Shown here piece after piece: positions 8,392 to 16,701 of a stretch of DNA of 64,000 nucleotides. Every line of letters begins with the position of its first letter. The stretch's first letter is position 1. Location: positions 894,001-958,000 of the forward strand of contig NZ_CP141944.1 in the NCBI RefSeq assembly GCF_035658495.1. The letters run 5' to 3'. The notes below the pieces were generated by a model. That model was not told the origin of the DNA. It saw only the letters and a program-made list of their open reading frames with translations, and did not search any database. This DNA is from Novosphingobium sp. RL4 (GTDB lineage Bacteria; Pseudomonadota; Alphaproteobacteria; Sphingomonadales; Sphingomonadaceae). The translations under genes and the position numbers were made by a program.

Positions 8392-8826
8392 TCAGGTAGC
8401 CTTCAGTTGTACCCGCGCGCCGTCCGGCAGATCGCGGGTCTGCCGGGCGAGGTCGCCGGTCAGGTAGATCAGGTCGACAAGGTCGATCCGGACCAGATTT
8501 TCATGCCCATAGTCGCCCGACAGGATCGCGGAAAGCGTCCGGCTGTAGACTTCCCCCGTGGCGGTGAAGCCGAGCCGCTGCGTCGCCGCGTCTACAAGGG
8601 CGTCTGCGCGCCAGATGGCCTTGGTTTCGTCCAGCGCCATGTGGGCCTGCGCCGCGGCTTCGTCGCCCAGCCGGGACAGGCTGAGGAGATCGGGGTCGAG
8701 GTAGTGGAAAATGCCTTCGCGGTCGATTAGCAGCATGTGGCCCATCAGGCTGTGGGCCACCTCTTCGGCGAAGTCCACGCCGGTCCACCCCCAGGCGACT
8801 TTCAGGGCGTGGAGCGCGCGGCTCAC
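8392..8826 (-). CDS. T6SS-immunity Tdi1/DUF1851-like protein in the carotenoid operon
   Basis: 144 residues. MGHMLLIDREGIFHYLDPD and the C-terminal pattern G-D-Y-x-x-E-N ... D-L-x-x-x-x-G-D-L-A-R-Q-x-x-D-L-P-D-G resemble the Tdi1 C-terminal domain (DUF1851), a fold of immunity and housekeeping proteins. Its start overlaps the crtI stop by 4 nt, so it is translationally coupled to carotenoid enzymes. No effector gene is adjacent, so an immunity role is doubtful; function unknown. Confidence 0.6.
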   Translation of the reverse strand: MSRALHALKVAWGWTGVDFAEEVAHSLMGHMLLIDREGIFHYLDPDLLSLSRLGDEAAAQAHMALDETKAIWRADALVDAATQRLGFTATGEVYSRTLSAILSGDYGHENLVRIDLVDLIYLTGDLARQTRDLPDGARVQLKAT

Positions 8827-10301
8827 TTCAGGGCATCCAGCATGAGTCTGGCGGTGGCCTTGGCAGAGCCGACGACACCGGGAATGCCCGCGCCGGGATG
8901 CGTTCCGGCGCCGACGAGGTAGAAGTTCTTCAGCTTGTCGTCGCGGTTATGGCCGCGGAAGTAGGCGCTCTGCGTCAGCAGCGGTTCGAGGCTGAAGCCG
9001 TTGCCGTTATACGCGCCCAGATCGCGCTCGAAGTCAGGCGGGGCGTAGTGGAACCGGGTGACGATACGGTCGTCGATGTCGGGGATCAGGCGGCGACCGA
9101 CTTCGGCGAGCACGCGCTTTTCGAGGATCGGACCGGCTTCGTCCCAGTCGATCGGCAACTTGCCCATGTTGGCTACCGGGACGAGGGCGTAGAACGTGCT
9201 CTTGCCCGCCGGCGCCATCGAGGGATCGGTAACGGTCGGATGGTGGAGGTAGATCGAGAAGTCGCGCGGCAGCACGCCATGCTCGAAGATGTCGTCGAGC
9301 AGGCCCTTGTAGCGCGGGCCGAACAGGATGGTGTGGTGCGGGATGCCGGGCCAGGTGCCTTCGAGGCCGAAGTGAACCACGAAGAGGCTTGGCGAGAAGC
9401 GCTTCTTCTTCAGCTTGTGCGCCATGTCCTGCCCGCGCTGGTTCCCGGAGAGCAGGTCGCGGTAGGTGTGCATCAGGTCGCCGTTGCTGGCGATGGCATC
9501 GAACCGCTGTTTCCAGCCGCTGTCCGTCTCGACCTCCGTCACCTGGTCGCCGAGCGTGTGGATCTGCACGACCTTCTCGCCGAGGCGCAATTGCCCGCCC
9601 AGCCGCTCGAACAGGCGGGCCATGCCCTGCGCCAGTTTGTTGGTGCCGCCACGGGCCCACCAGACGCCGCCGTCCTTCTCCAGCTTGTGGATCAGGGCGT
9701 AGATCGCGCTCGTGGTCATCGGGTTGCCGCCCACCAGCAGGGTGTGGAACGAGAGCGCCTGCCGCAGGTGCTCGTCCTTCACGAAGTGGCTGACCATCGA
9801 ATAGACCGAGCGCCAGGCCTGGTAGCGGGCCAGCGCCGGGGCGGCCTTGACCATGCTGGAAAAGTCCAGGAACGCCTCGTGCCCCAGCTTGACGTAGCCT
9901 TCCTGATAGACCCCGGCGGCATAGCGCACGAATTCGTCGTAGCCGGGCACATCGCGCGGGGCGACGCGGTTGATCTCGCGGCGCAGGGCGATTTCGTCGT
10001 TGGAATAATCGAACGTGACGCCGTCGGTCCAGTTGAGCCGGTAGAACGGCATTACCGGCATCAGGTCGACATCGTCGGCCATTTCATGCCCGGAAAGCGT
10101 CCAGAGTTCGCGCAGGGCGTCGGGATCGGTGATGACGGTGGGGCCGGCGTCGAACGTGAAGCCGTCACGCTCCCAGACGTAGGCTCGGCCGCCCACTTTG
10201 TCTCGCGCTTCGACAAGGGTGGTGTCGATCCCGGCGCTTTGCAGGCGGATGGCGAGGGAAAGGCCGCCGAACCCGGCGCCGATGACGCAGGCCTTCTTCA
10301 T
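8823..10301 (-). CDS. crtI: Phytoene desaturase (phytoene to lycopene)
   Basis: 492-residue FAD enzyme. An N-terminal dinucleotide fold VIGAGFGGLSLAIRL, then the EARDKVGGRAYVWERDGFTFDAGPTVIT region, and the bacterial phytoene dehydrogenase signature near the C terminus (GAGTHPGAGIPGVVGSAKAT). It introduces four double bases into phytoene to give lycopene. It overlaps crtY upstream by 4 nt and the Tdi1-like gene downstream by 4 nt, so all are translated together. Confidence 0.96.
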   Translation of the reverse strand: MKKACVIGAGFGGLSLAIRLQSAGIDTTLVEARDKVGGRAYVWERDGFTFDAGPTVITDPDALRELWTLSGHEMADDVDLMPVMPFYRLNWTDGVTFDYSNDEIALRREINRVAPRDVPGYDEFVRYAAGVYQEGYVKLGHEAFLDFSSMVKAAPALARYQAWRSVYSMVSHFVKDEHLRQALSFHTLLVGGNPMTTSAIYALIHKLEKDGGVWWARGGTNKLAQGMARLFERLGGQLRLGEKVVQIHTLGDQVTEVETDSGWKQRFDAIASNGDLMHTYRDLLSGNQRGQDMAHKLKKKRFSPSLFVVHFGLEGTWPGIPHHTILFGPRYKGLLDDIFEHGVLPRDFSIYLHHPTVTDPSMAPAGKSTFYALVPVANMGKLPIDWDEAGPILEKRVLAEVGRRLIPDIDDRIVTRFHYAPPDFERDLGAYNGNGFSLEPLLTQSAYFRGHNRDDKLKNFYLVGAGTHPGAGIPGVVGSAKATARLMLDALK

Positions 10302-11512
10302 CGATTGCCGCCTTTCGGGTCGAGGTCCGCCAGTGGGTGGCCGCGCCCGGCAAGGCTGGCCATCGCCGCGCCCATCGGCACCGGAGGCTTGCCGCAGAGC
10401 ACGCGGGCCTTGTCGGCCGGTGTGAGGCGGCCGGCGTAGAACCGCTCGATCAGTCCTTCGGGCAGGGTGTAGAAACGTTCGAGAACGGCGCGCCGCTCAT
10501 CGGGACGGGCGGCGCCGAACAACATGCGCGTCAACATCCGGTAGAAGCGCCCCCCGCGCCAGTGATTTGCGGCCCATGCATGACTTGTCCTTCCTAGGCT
10601 CTCGCCGGAGAGCTTGTCGAGTGCGGTCACGTGCATGGCGAATCTTACGGCATCAGGAAACGAATAGGACGTCATCGGATTGACGAGCGCGGCCCGCACT
10701 CCTGCACGGGCAACCGGCAGGCCCCCCGCATGGTTCCAGTCGGCGTGGTTCCAGAATGCCTCGAAATCACCGCCCGCGATGACCGGCAGCACGCCGGTCT
10801 CTTCATAAGTGACGGATTCGATGTGCCAACCCATCCCGTCGGCGTAATCCCCGATCCTCTCGCCCAGGCTGGCAACGTCGAGCGCGGTATCCCCTGAGTA
10901 GTAGGTATCTTCGACGAAGACTTCGGTGGGCGAGAAAGGCAAGCAGTAGATGAAGCGATAGCCGTCGTGCTGGGCGACGCGGGCATCCATCACGACCGGC
11001 CGGTCAAGCCCGTGGGGCGCGGCGAGGCGCAGCATCCGGCCAAGGAACTTCTGCCAGCCGCCGGACATGTGCGGCAGGCCGTGAGCGCCGCGAGCGTCGA
11101 TCACGGCATCGGCGCGGATTTCGCGCCCGTCCGCCAGGATAACGCCGGTCGGAGCGGCCTGGCGCACTTCGGCGCCGGTCAGCAGGGCGTCTGCGGGAAG
11201 CGCCGCGCGGACCACTTCGTCGAGCCGGCGGCTGGTCACACTGGCATAGGCCGTGCCGAGACGGCGCGAGTAGCCGGGGAAATGGACGTCGTAGCCGGGC
11301 CAGCGCCGCGCGATCAGCGGTTCCACCAGATCGCGGTGCGCGGGCGCTACATCGCTTTCGAAGAAAGACCAGACATGCTCGCCCCCCAGGCTTTCGCCGC
11401 GCTCGATCAACAGTACGCGCAGGTCCGGCCGGTGGCGCGCCATTGCGAGCGCGATCAGCGAACCGGCGAGGCCTCCGCCCAGAATTGCCATGTTGCAGGA
11501 AATAATTGCCAT
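10298..11512 (-). CDS. crtY: Lycopene beta-cyclase
   Basis: 404 residues; cyclises lycopene ends to beta-carotene. The FAD-binding GGGLAGSLIALAMA motif sits at the N terminus, followed by GEHVWSFF and an internal FVEDTYYS motif typical of CrtY. First gene of the operon. ATG 11512 is used; an in-frame ATG seven codons later (11491) is equally plausible since neither has a strong ribosome site. The gene is divergent from the acetyltransferase at 11581 with 68 nt between, which must contain both promoters. Confidence 0.93.
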   Translation of the reverse strand: MAIISCNMAILGGGLAGSLIALAMARHRPDLRVLLIERGESLGGEHVWSFFESDVAPAHRDLVEPLIARRWPGYDVHFPGYSRRLGTAYASVTSRRLDEVVRAALPADALLTGAEVRQAAPTGVILADGREIRADAVIDARGAHGLPHMSGGWQKFLGRMLRLAAPHGLDRPVVMDARVAQHDGYRFIYCLPFSPTEVFVEDTYYSGDTALDVASLGERIGDYADGMGWHIESVTYEETGVLPVIAGGDFEAFWNHADWNHAGGLPVARAGVRAALVNPMTSYSFPDAVRFAMHVTALDKLSGESLGRTSHAWAANHWRGGRFYRMLTRMLFGAARPDERRAVLERFYTLPEGLIERFYAGRLTPADKARVLCGKPPVPMGAAMASLAGRGHPLADLDPKGGNR

Positions 11513-11580
11513 CTTGGTACCGTTTAAGGACAGGTTGTGCCTGCTGCAACTTGGCAGGGCGGGTGCTTTGCGGCATTGTC

Positions 11581-12144
11581 ATGACAATGACCGAGGAATT
11601 GACCGTCTGCGGTGCTTCGATCGAAGATGCTGCAGCCATTGCCGAGATCTACGCTCACTATGTGATCGAAAGCACCGCGACTTTCGAGACAGAACCGCCT
11701 GACATCATGGAAAGTGAACGCCGCATTCGCGATATCGTCGATGCGGGTTATCCTTTTCTTGTCGTCCGCGCCGATTCCGATGACGAGGCAGGCGAAGGGC
11801 GAGTGCTCGGTTTCGGTTTCGCTCACCGCTACGGTCCGCGCGCGGGTTATCTCTACAGTGTCGAGACCACGATCTATGTCCGGCCGGAAAGCGTGGGCCG
11901 GGGGATCGGCGGAAGACTGCTCAACGCCTTGCTGGAAGAATGCGAGAAGCGCGGCTTCCGGCAGGCCTTCGCGGTGATCGCGGAAAGCGAACCGGCCTCG
12001 GTCGTGCTTCACGCAAGGGCCGGTTTCCGGCCCGTCGGCACGCTTGACGGCGCGGGCTGGAAGCATGGCAAGTGGCTCGACGTCTTCGTGATGCAGCGCC
12101 AGCTTGGCGAGGGGGACCACACGCTGCCGGTGCATTCCGCCTAG
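11581..12144 (+). CDS. GNAT N-acetyltransferase, phosphinothricin-acetyltransferase-like
   Basis: 187 residues. The order AAIAEIYAHYVIESTATFETEPP, then VYVRPESVGRGIGGRLLNALLEE-like acetyl-CoA loop and ASVVLHARAGFRPVGTL, matches the Pat/YncA subgroup that acetylates phosphinothricin, methionine sulfoximine or related amino acids. ATG 11581 or ATG 11587 (two codons later) may be used. Native substrate unknown. Convergent with the downstream UDG-like gene, 8 nt apart. Confidence 0.88.
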   Translation: MTMTEELTVCGASIEDAAAIAEIYAHYVIESTATFETEPPDIMESERRIRDIVDAGYPFLVVRADSDDEAGEGRVLGFGFAHRYGPRAGYLYSVETTIYVRPESVGRGIGGRLLNALLEECEKRGFRQAFAVIAESEPASVVLHARAGFRPVGTLDGAGWKHGKWLDVFVMQRQLGEGDHTLPVHSA

Positions 12145-12152
12145 TTTACGAC

Positions 12153-12794
12153 CTAGCCTGACCCCACCGGCAGATCCTTTTTCAGCACATGTCTGACGCG
12201 GGCCTGCAGGTCCGGCAGCACTTCCGCTTCGAACCATGCATGGCGCGCCATCCAGATGCGGCTGCGCCAGGCGGGGTGAGGCAGCGGAAAGAACCCCTCC
12301 GGCGCTTCCTGCCAGCGATGGACCGCTTCGGTCAGGTTCGGCGCGAAATGGCGCGGAAGGTAACGTTTCTGCGCATATTGGCCGACCAGCAGGGTGAGCC
12401 GCACATCGGGCAGCGCCGCGCGCAGGCGATCGTGCCAGAGCGGGGCGCATTCGGGGCGGGGCGGCAGGTCTCCGCCCTTGCCCTTGCCGGGATAGCAGAA
12501 GCCGCTGGGCATGTGGGCGATCCGGTCCGGGTCGTAGAATGTCGCGGGATCGATCCCGGTCCACTCCCGCAGCCGGTCGCCGCTGTCGTCATCCCAGGCC
12601 CGGCCGCTGGCGTGGACCTTGCTCCCCGGTGCCTGTCCGATCACGAGAATGCGCGCGCCGCGTCCCGCCTGCACCACCGGGCGCGGTTCATGCGGCAGCA
12701 CGCGCCGGCAGGCCCGGCAGGCGCGGATCGCTTCCAGCAGTTCGGGGAGATCTGTCACCCATGGGCAGATGGCGAGAGGTTGGCCTTCGCGCAA
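12153..12794 (-). CDS. Uracil-DNA glycosylase family protein
   Basis: 213 residues. Motif 1 ILVIGQAPGSKVHASGRAWDD and late motif LPHPAWRSRIWMARHAWFE (H-P-x-x-R) give the UDG-superfamily layout of COG1573-like proteins; two CxxC-like cysteines near the N terminus (RACRACRR) are present, but a full four-Cys Fe-S set is not evident. It probably removes uracil or another damaged base, or is a non-catalytic relative. It is divergent from the FAD/NAD(P) gene. Confidence 0.8.
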   Translation of the reverse strand: MREGQPLAICPWVTDLPELLEAIRACRACRRVLPHEPRPVVQAGRGARILVIGQAPGSKVHASGRAWDDDSGDRLREWTGIDPATFYDPDRIAHMPSGFCYPGKGKGGDLPPRPECAPLWHDRLRAALPDVRLTLLVGQYAQKRYLPRHFAPNLTEAVHRWQEAPEGFFPLPHPAWRSRIWMARHAWFEAEVLPDLQARVRHVLKKDLPVGSG

Positions 12795-12850
12795 GGACTG
12801 CTAAGCTGGCGTTCGCAGGCGGCTCGTCTGCCGTCCAAACCGTTATGTCA

Positions 12851-12877
12851 TATTCTCAACCAATTTAGTTGATAATA
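12851..12877. promoter_or_regulatory. Operator-like palindrome, site 1
   Basis: TATTCTCAAC (12851-12860), seven bases, then GTTGATAATA (12868-12877): a 10-7-10 inverted repeat with one mismatch. It lies 54 nt upstream of the TTG start of the FAD/NAD(P) gene and overlaps a GATAAT hexamer that could be a -10 element, as expected for a repressor site. Related sites occur at 16655 and 23996. Confidence 0.6.
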
Positions 12878-12931
12878 GGCCGATGCCTTCGCTAGACAGG
12901 CATCGCACAGAATACGCCACGGAGCTTGCCC

Positions 12932-14296
12932 TTGAATAATCGGAATGGAAACGGCGCGCTTCCCGTCGCGATCGTCGGCGCGGGGTTCAGCGGAACCCTG
13001 ATGGCGATCAACCTCCTGCGCAACGGCGTCCGCGTCGTCCTGATCGAGCGCAAGGATGCCCAGCTTGCCAAGGGGCTCGCCTTCGGCACCCGCTGGCCGG
13101 AGCACCTGCTCAACGTGCGCGCCGCCAACATGAGCGCCTTCCCGGACGACCAGGCGAATTTCCTGCGCTGGATCGGCCATAGCGGCGACGAGCAGGCGAA
13201 CCGCTTCGTGCCGCGCCTGTCCTATGGGCTCTACTTGCGCGAGCTGCTCATCCGGGCGCTGGCGGAAGCGGGGCCGAACGCGCTGATCGTCAATGCCGAA
13301 GCCTGTTCGGCCCGCTTCGAGGATGGCCGCGTCCTGGTGGAGATGGCGGACGGGGACGAGATCGAGGCGCGGGCCCTGGTGCTTGCCCTCGGCAATTTCC
13401 CGCCTTCGCCTCATCCGGTGCTGGCCACCATACCCGAGGATCGCCGCTTCACCGACCCGTGGCAGCCCGGCACGCTGGAGAAGATCGAGGAGGTCGATCA
13501 TGTCCTCCTGATCGGCACCGGCCTTACCGCCGCCGACATGGTGCTTTCGCTCGACAAGGCCGGGTTCAAGGGCAGGATTACCGCGCTTTCGCGGCGCGGG
13601 CTCAAGCCGCTTGCCCATGCCGAGAGCGGGCCGTCGGTGGATTACGTTCCCGCGCCCGAGGAACGCGGATCGCAGCTCGTGCGCCGGGTGCGTGCGCGGG
13701 CGGCGGAAATCGGCTGGCGCGCGGCTGTGGACGAGCTGCGGCCGCACACCCAGAACCTCTGGCGCCGCCACGACGAGGCGGGGCAGCGGCGGTTCCTGCA
13801 TCACTTGCGTCCCTATTGGGATGTCCATCGCCACCGTCTAGCGCCTGACGTGGCGAAGCGCATCGCCGAGATCGAGGCGGAAGGCCGGCTGGAGTTCGTC
13901 GCAGGCAAACTCGTGAGCGCAGAGCCGACCGAAAGCGGGGTCTCGGTGGCCTATCGTCCGCGCGGGAAGGACGAACTGGTGCGGCTGGGCGTATCGCGCA
14001 CGATCAACTGCACCGGCCCGGAAGGAGACCTGATGCGCAGCGGCGCGCCGCTGGTGAAGGACCTTCTGGCGCAGGGCAAGGTGCGCTCCGACGCGCACAG
14101 GCTGGGGCTCGATGTCGATCATCTCGGCCGGGTGCGCGATATCGACGGAGAGCCGCAGGATACGCTCTTCGCGGTGGGCCCCGTTACCAAGGGCGAGGCG
14201 TGGGAGATCGTCGCGGTGCCGGATATCCGGCGGCAGGTCTGGAATCTCGCGCGCTATCTGGCGGATGCGCACTGGGTGGGCGGCGAGGGTCTGTAA
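12932..14296 (+). CDS. FAD/NAD(P)-binding protein (FAD_NAD_binding_9 type)
   Basis: 454 residues. N-terminal dinucleotide motif VAIVGAGFSGTLMAINLL, a GLAFGTRWPEHLLNVRAANMSAFP segment and a second nucleotide motif LIGTGLTAADMVLSL near residue 195 define the FAD-NAD(P)-binding PF13454 group, related to flavin monooxygenases and HI0933-like proteins. TTG 12932 is preferred: GGAG at 12921-12924 is 7 nt away, whereas TTG 12926 would be only 1 nt from it. Reaction unknown. Its promoter palindrome is shared with the TonB receptor and sulfatase regions, so it probably acts in the same organosulfur programme, perhaps as the redox partner. Confidence 0.78.
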   Translation: MNNRNGNGALPVAIVGAGFSGTLMAINLLRNGVRVVLIERKDAQLAKGLAFGTRWPEHLLNVRAANMSAFPDDQANFLRWIGHSGDEQANRFVPRLSYGLYLRELLIRALAEAGPNALIVNAEACSARFEDGRVLVEMADGDEIEARALVLALGNFPPSPHPVLATIPEDRRFTDPWQPGTLEKIEEVDHVLLIGTGLTAADMVLSLDKAGFKGRITALSRRGLKPLAHAESGPSVDYVPAPEERGSQLVRRVRARAAEIGWRAAVDELRPHTQNLWRRHDEAGQRRFLHHLRPYWDVHRHRLAPDVAKRIAEIEAEGRLEFVAGKLVSAEPTESGVSVAYRPRGKDELVRLGVSRTINCTGPEGDLMRSGAPLVKDLLAQGKVRSDAHRLGLDVDHLGRVRDIDGEPQDTLFAVGPVTKGEAWEIVAVPDIRRQVWNLARYLADAHWVGGEGL

Positions 14297-14305
14297 GACG
14301 GAAGA

Positions 14306-14342
14306 AAGGCCCGGGAGACGATTCCCCCGGGCCTTCTTTTCC
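14306..14342. terminator. Bidirectional Rho-independent terminator
   Basis: Perfect 10-bp GC-rich stem AAGGCCCGGG/CCCGGGCCTT (14306-14315 with 14326-14335) followed by CTTTTC on the plus strand and by TTTCTTC on the minus strand. It separates the convergent FAD/NAD(P) and TonB-receptor genes. Confidence 0.8.
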
Positions 14343-16628
14343 TCAGAAGTCCTTGCGCAGCATGATGCCGCCGTAGCGCTTGTCGTCACGCGGGACATAG
14401 CGGACGATGCCGGCGAGCGTGCCGTTGGCGAGGAAGTTCGAGTAGCTCTGGTTCGTGATGTTCTTCACGAAACCGCGCAGTTGCCACCCGTCGTTCGTGC
14501 CGATCAGGGCGACGCTGCCGTTCCAGATGTAGTAGCCCGGCTGGATCGTGCCCGGCGTCTGCGTCAGCTGGTACTGCGTGCGGCTCTTGAGTGTGATGTC
14601 GGACTGGAATTCGAGGTCGATCGAATCCGACAGCGCGAAGCGATAGGCCGCATTGCTGTAGAGCTTCCACTTCGGTGCGAAGGGAAGGACTTCGCCGTTG
14701 ATGTTGCAGCTCGACGGAGCGCCTTCGGGGCAGATGAAGTTCAGCACCTTGGCGTCGGTATAGGCCACCGAGGTGTCGAGCGAGAGGCCCGGGATCGGGC
14801 GCACGCCGAAGTCGAGTTCCACGCCCTTGGTCTGGACGGTGCCGGCGTTGATGAGACGCGTGACCTGCGCCCCGCCGACCACGTCGTTGTAGTTGGCCTG
14901 GTAGTTGTGGAACTTGGTGGAATAGACGGCCAGCGCGTAAGTGATCTTGCGGTCCACCGCCGAGCCCTTGATCCCGCCTTCGAACGAATCCGAGGTTTCC
15001 GGCTTCAGCGCGATTTCGTCCAGCGGCGTGGTCGCGTTAAGCGAGCGCATGTTGAAATAGGCATTGTAGGCCGGGCCCTTGTACCCGCGCGAGTAGGTGA
15101 AATAGGCCTGGTTGTTCGCCGCGAAGTCCAGCTGGAGGCCGCCGCGATAGGAATCGCCGCGCTTCGAGGTCGAGCCTGCCGAATTGTGGTAGGCGCGGAT
15201 GCCTGCCACGTCGAGCGCGGTCGCGCCCGAGTTCGTCGGGTCGTTGCTGGACGTGCGGACGTGGTAGTAGCTGAGATCGTCCCAGGTCGAACGGTAGCCC
15301 GCGATGGCGCGCAGCCAGGAGGTGAAGTTCACGTTGGCTTCGCCGAACACGGCGTAGTTGTCACTGGTGACGCCGTAGTTCGCCACGCCCGAAACGGTGT
15401 TCTCCGCACCGGAGATCAGGCGGGTGAGCGTGCGGGTATAAACCTCGTCGGTCTTGGCGTGGAGGTAATAGGCGCCCACGACATAGTCGATGAACTTGCC
15501 CTTGGGCGAGGTCAGGCGCAGTTCCTGCGAGAACTGCTTGTTGTTGACGGTGCCGTAATCCTCACCTTCGGGGAAGGTCGCGGAAAGTTCGGACAGCGCG
15601 TCGTAATCCTGGTGCTGGCGGTTCTTCCACTCGCGATAGGCGGTGATCGAGGTCACCGTGTAATCGCCCAGGCCCCACTCGGCCGTCAGCGAGCCGCCAT
15701 AGTTCTTGTCGCGCACGTCGGTGTCGAAGTTGGTGCTGACTTCGCGGTTCTCGCTGCCGGGCGTGATGCCCTTGCCGGCGAGGAATGCGGCAAGCGCGGC
15801 GGAATCGGTGACGGTGCCGGTCGGATAGGCGATCTGGCTGGTGCGCGCGTAGACGCCGCTCGGCGTGGTGTCGTGCGAATGGAGGTAGTCACCCGAAAGC
15901 GTGAGCTTCAGGTTGTCGGTCGGCGTCGCCTCGATCTTGGCGCGGGCGCCGTAACGCTCGTAGCCGTTCACTTCGTTGCCGGTGGTGACGTTGCGCACGT
16001 TGCCGTCATAGTTGGCGTAGAGGCCGTCGATCCGGGCCGAGACGTTCGGGGCGATGCCGCCGGTCACGCCTGCCTTGATGCGGTATTCCTCGTCCGTGGT
16101 GGCCGATCCCTCGGCATAGGCGTGGAATTCCTGCGAAGGCGCGGCGGTGACGACGCTGATGACGCCGGCCGAGGCGTTCTTGCCGAACAGCGTGCCCTGC
16201 GGTCCGCGCAGCACTTCGATCCGCGAGACTTCGCCCACGTCGAGCGTCGCCTGCCCCGGACGGGTCAGGACGACACCGTCGAGAACTGTCGAAACGGAGG
16301 ATTCGACGCCCGGCGACGTGCTGATCGTGCCCACGCCGCGGACGAAGACGGTGCGGTCCTTGTTGGAGGCGCCGTTGCGGAAATCGATCGAGGGGACCGA
16401 GGCGCTCAGGTCCTGCAGGTTGTGGATCGCCCGGTCGTTGAGCGATTCGCCGCTGACGGCGGTAATGGCGATCGGCACCTGCTGGAGCGATTCGTCGCGG
16501 TAGCGCGCGGTCACGACGATCTCGCCGGAAGCGGGTTCGGCGGCTTCATCGGCATAAGCAGTTGCCGGGAACAGGACCGCGGAAGCCAGCAGCAGGGTGC
16601 GGGCGGCGCGGAGCGGGGTCATTGTCAT
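14343..16628 (-). CDS. TonB-dependent outer-membrane receptor
   Basis: 761 residues. Signal peptide to about residue 28 (ATAYA), plug domain with GVGTISTSPGVESSVSTVLDGV and VLRGPQGTLFGKNASAGVI, then a 22-strand-type beta-barrel ending in the terminal Phe of KRYGGIMLRKDF. These receptors import scarce ligands with TonB/ExbBD energy. ATG 16628 has SD AGGGAG 6 nt away; ATG 16622 is the alternative. The adjacent MFS, monooxygenase and reductase suggest an organosulfur or sulfosugar ligand rather than iron; palindromic site 2 lies 27 nt upstream. Confidence 0.93.
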   Translation of the reverse strand: MTMTPLRAARTLLLASAVLFPATAYADEAAEPASGEIVVTARYRDESLQQVPIAITAVSGESLNDRAIHNLQDLSASVPSIDFRNGASNKDRTVFVRGVGTISTSPGVESSVSTVLDGVVLTRPGQATLDVGEVSRIEVLRGPQGTLFGKNASAGVISVVTAAPSQEFHAYAEGSATTDEEYRIKAGVTGGIAPNVSARIDGLYANYDGNVRNVTTGNEVNGYERYGARAKIEATPTDNLKLTLSGDYLHSHDTTPSGVYARTSQIAYPTGTVTDSAALAAFLAGKGITPGSENREVSTNFDTDVRDKNYGGSLTAEWGLGDYTVTSITAYREWKNRQHQDYDALSELSATFPEGEDYGTVNNKQFSQELRLTSPKGKFIDYVVGAYYLHAKTDEVYTRTLTRLISGAENTVSGVANYGVTSDNYAVFGEANVNFTSWLRAIAGYRSTWDDLSYYHVRTSSNDPTNSGATALDVAGIRAYHNSAGSTSKRGDSYRGGLQLDFAANNQAYFTYSRGYKGPAYNAYFNMRSLNATTPLDEIALKPETSDSFEGGIKGSAVDRKITYALAVYSTKFHNYQANYNDVVGGAQVTRLINAGTVQTKGVELDFGVRPIPGLSLDTSVAYTDAKVLNFICPEGAPSSCNINGEVLPFAPKWKLYSNAAYRFALSDSIDLEFQSDITLKSRTQYQLTQTPGTIQPGYYIWNGSVALIGTNDGWQLRGFVKNITNQSYSNFLANGTLAGIVRYVPRDDKRYGGIMLRKDF

Positions 16629-16654
16629 TTGGATCTCCCTGGAACCCGCGGAGC

Positions 16655-16681
16655 TATACTCAACCGTTTCGGTTGAGAAAG
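16655..16681. promoter_or_regulatory. Operator-like palindrome, site 2
   Basis: Core is a perfect palindrome CTCAACCG-TTT-CGGTTGAG (16659-16677), with the same CTCAAC-N7-GTTGAG spacing as site 1. It lies in the 73-nt gap between the MFS gene and the TonB receptor, immediately upstream of the receptor start, where a promoter would be. Confidence 0.6.
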
Positions 16682-16701
16682 ATAGTTTTCCTTTAGTCGC
16701 C

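Noticed and set aside
6865..8730. A 621-codon plus-strand open frame across crtB, LOG and the Tdi1-like gene.
   Set aside because: Antisense to three genes with recognisable motifs; no ribosome site or family resemblance.
8392..8826. Interpreting the Tdi1-like gene as evidence of a type VI secretion effector-immunity pair.
   Set aside because: No effector, VgrG, Hcp or PAAR gene is nearby, and the gene is translationally coupled to crtI.
8898..10439. Large plus-strand open frame opposite crtI.
   Set aside because: crtI carries FAD and C-terminal signature motifs; the plus-strand frame has none.
12142..12156. Near-identical short sequence CTAGTTTACGRCCT also seen near 36060, considered as an attachment site pair.
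   Set aside because: Only about 14 bp, no integrase, tRNA gene or mobile genes between; most likely chance.
14112..16676. An 854-codon plus-strand open frame opposite the TonB receptor.
   Set aside because: It mirrors a receptor with signal peptide, plug and C-terminal Phe; the frame is a GC-bias shadow.
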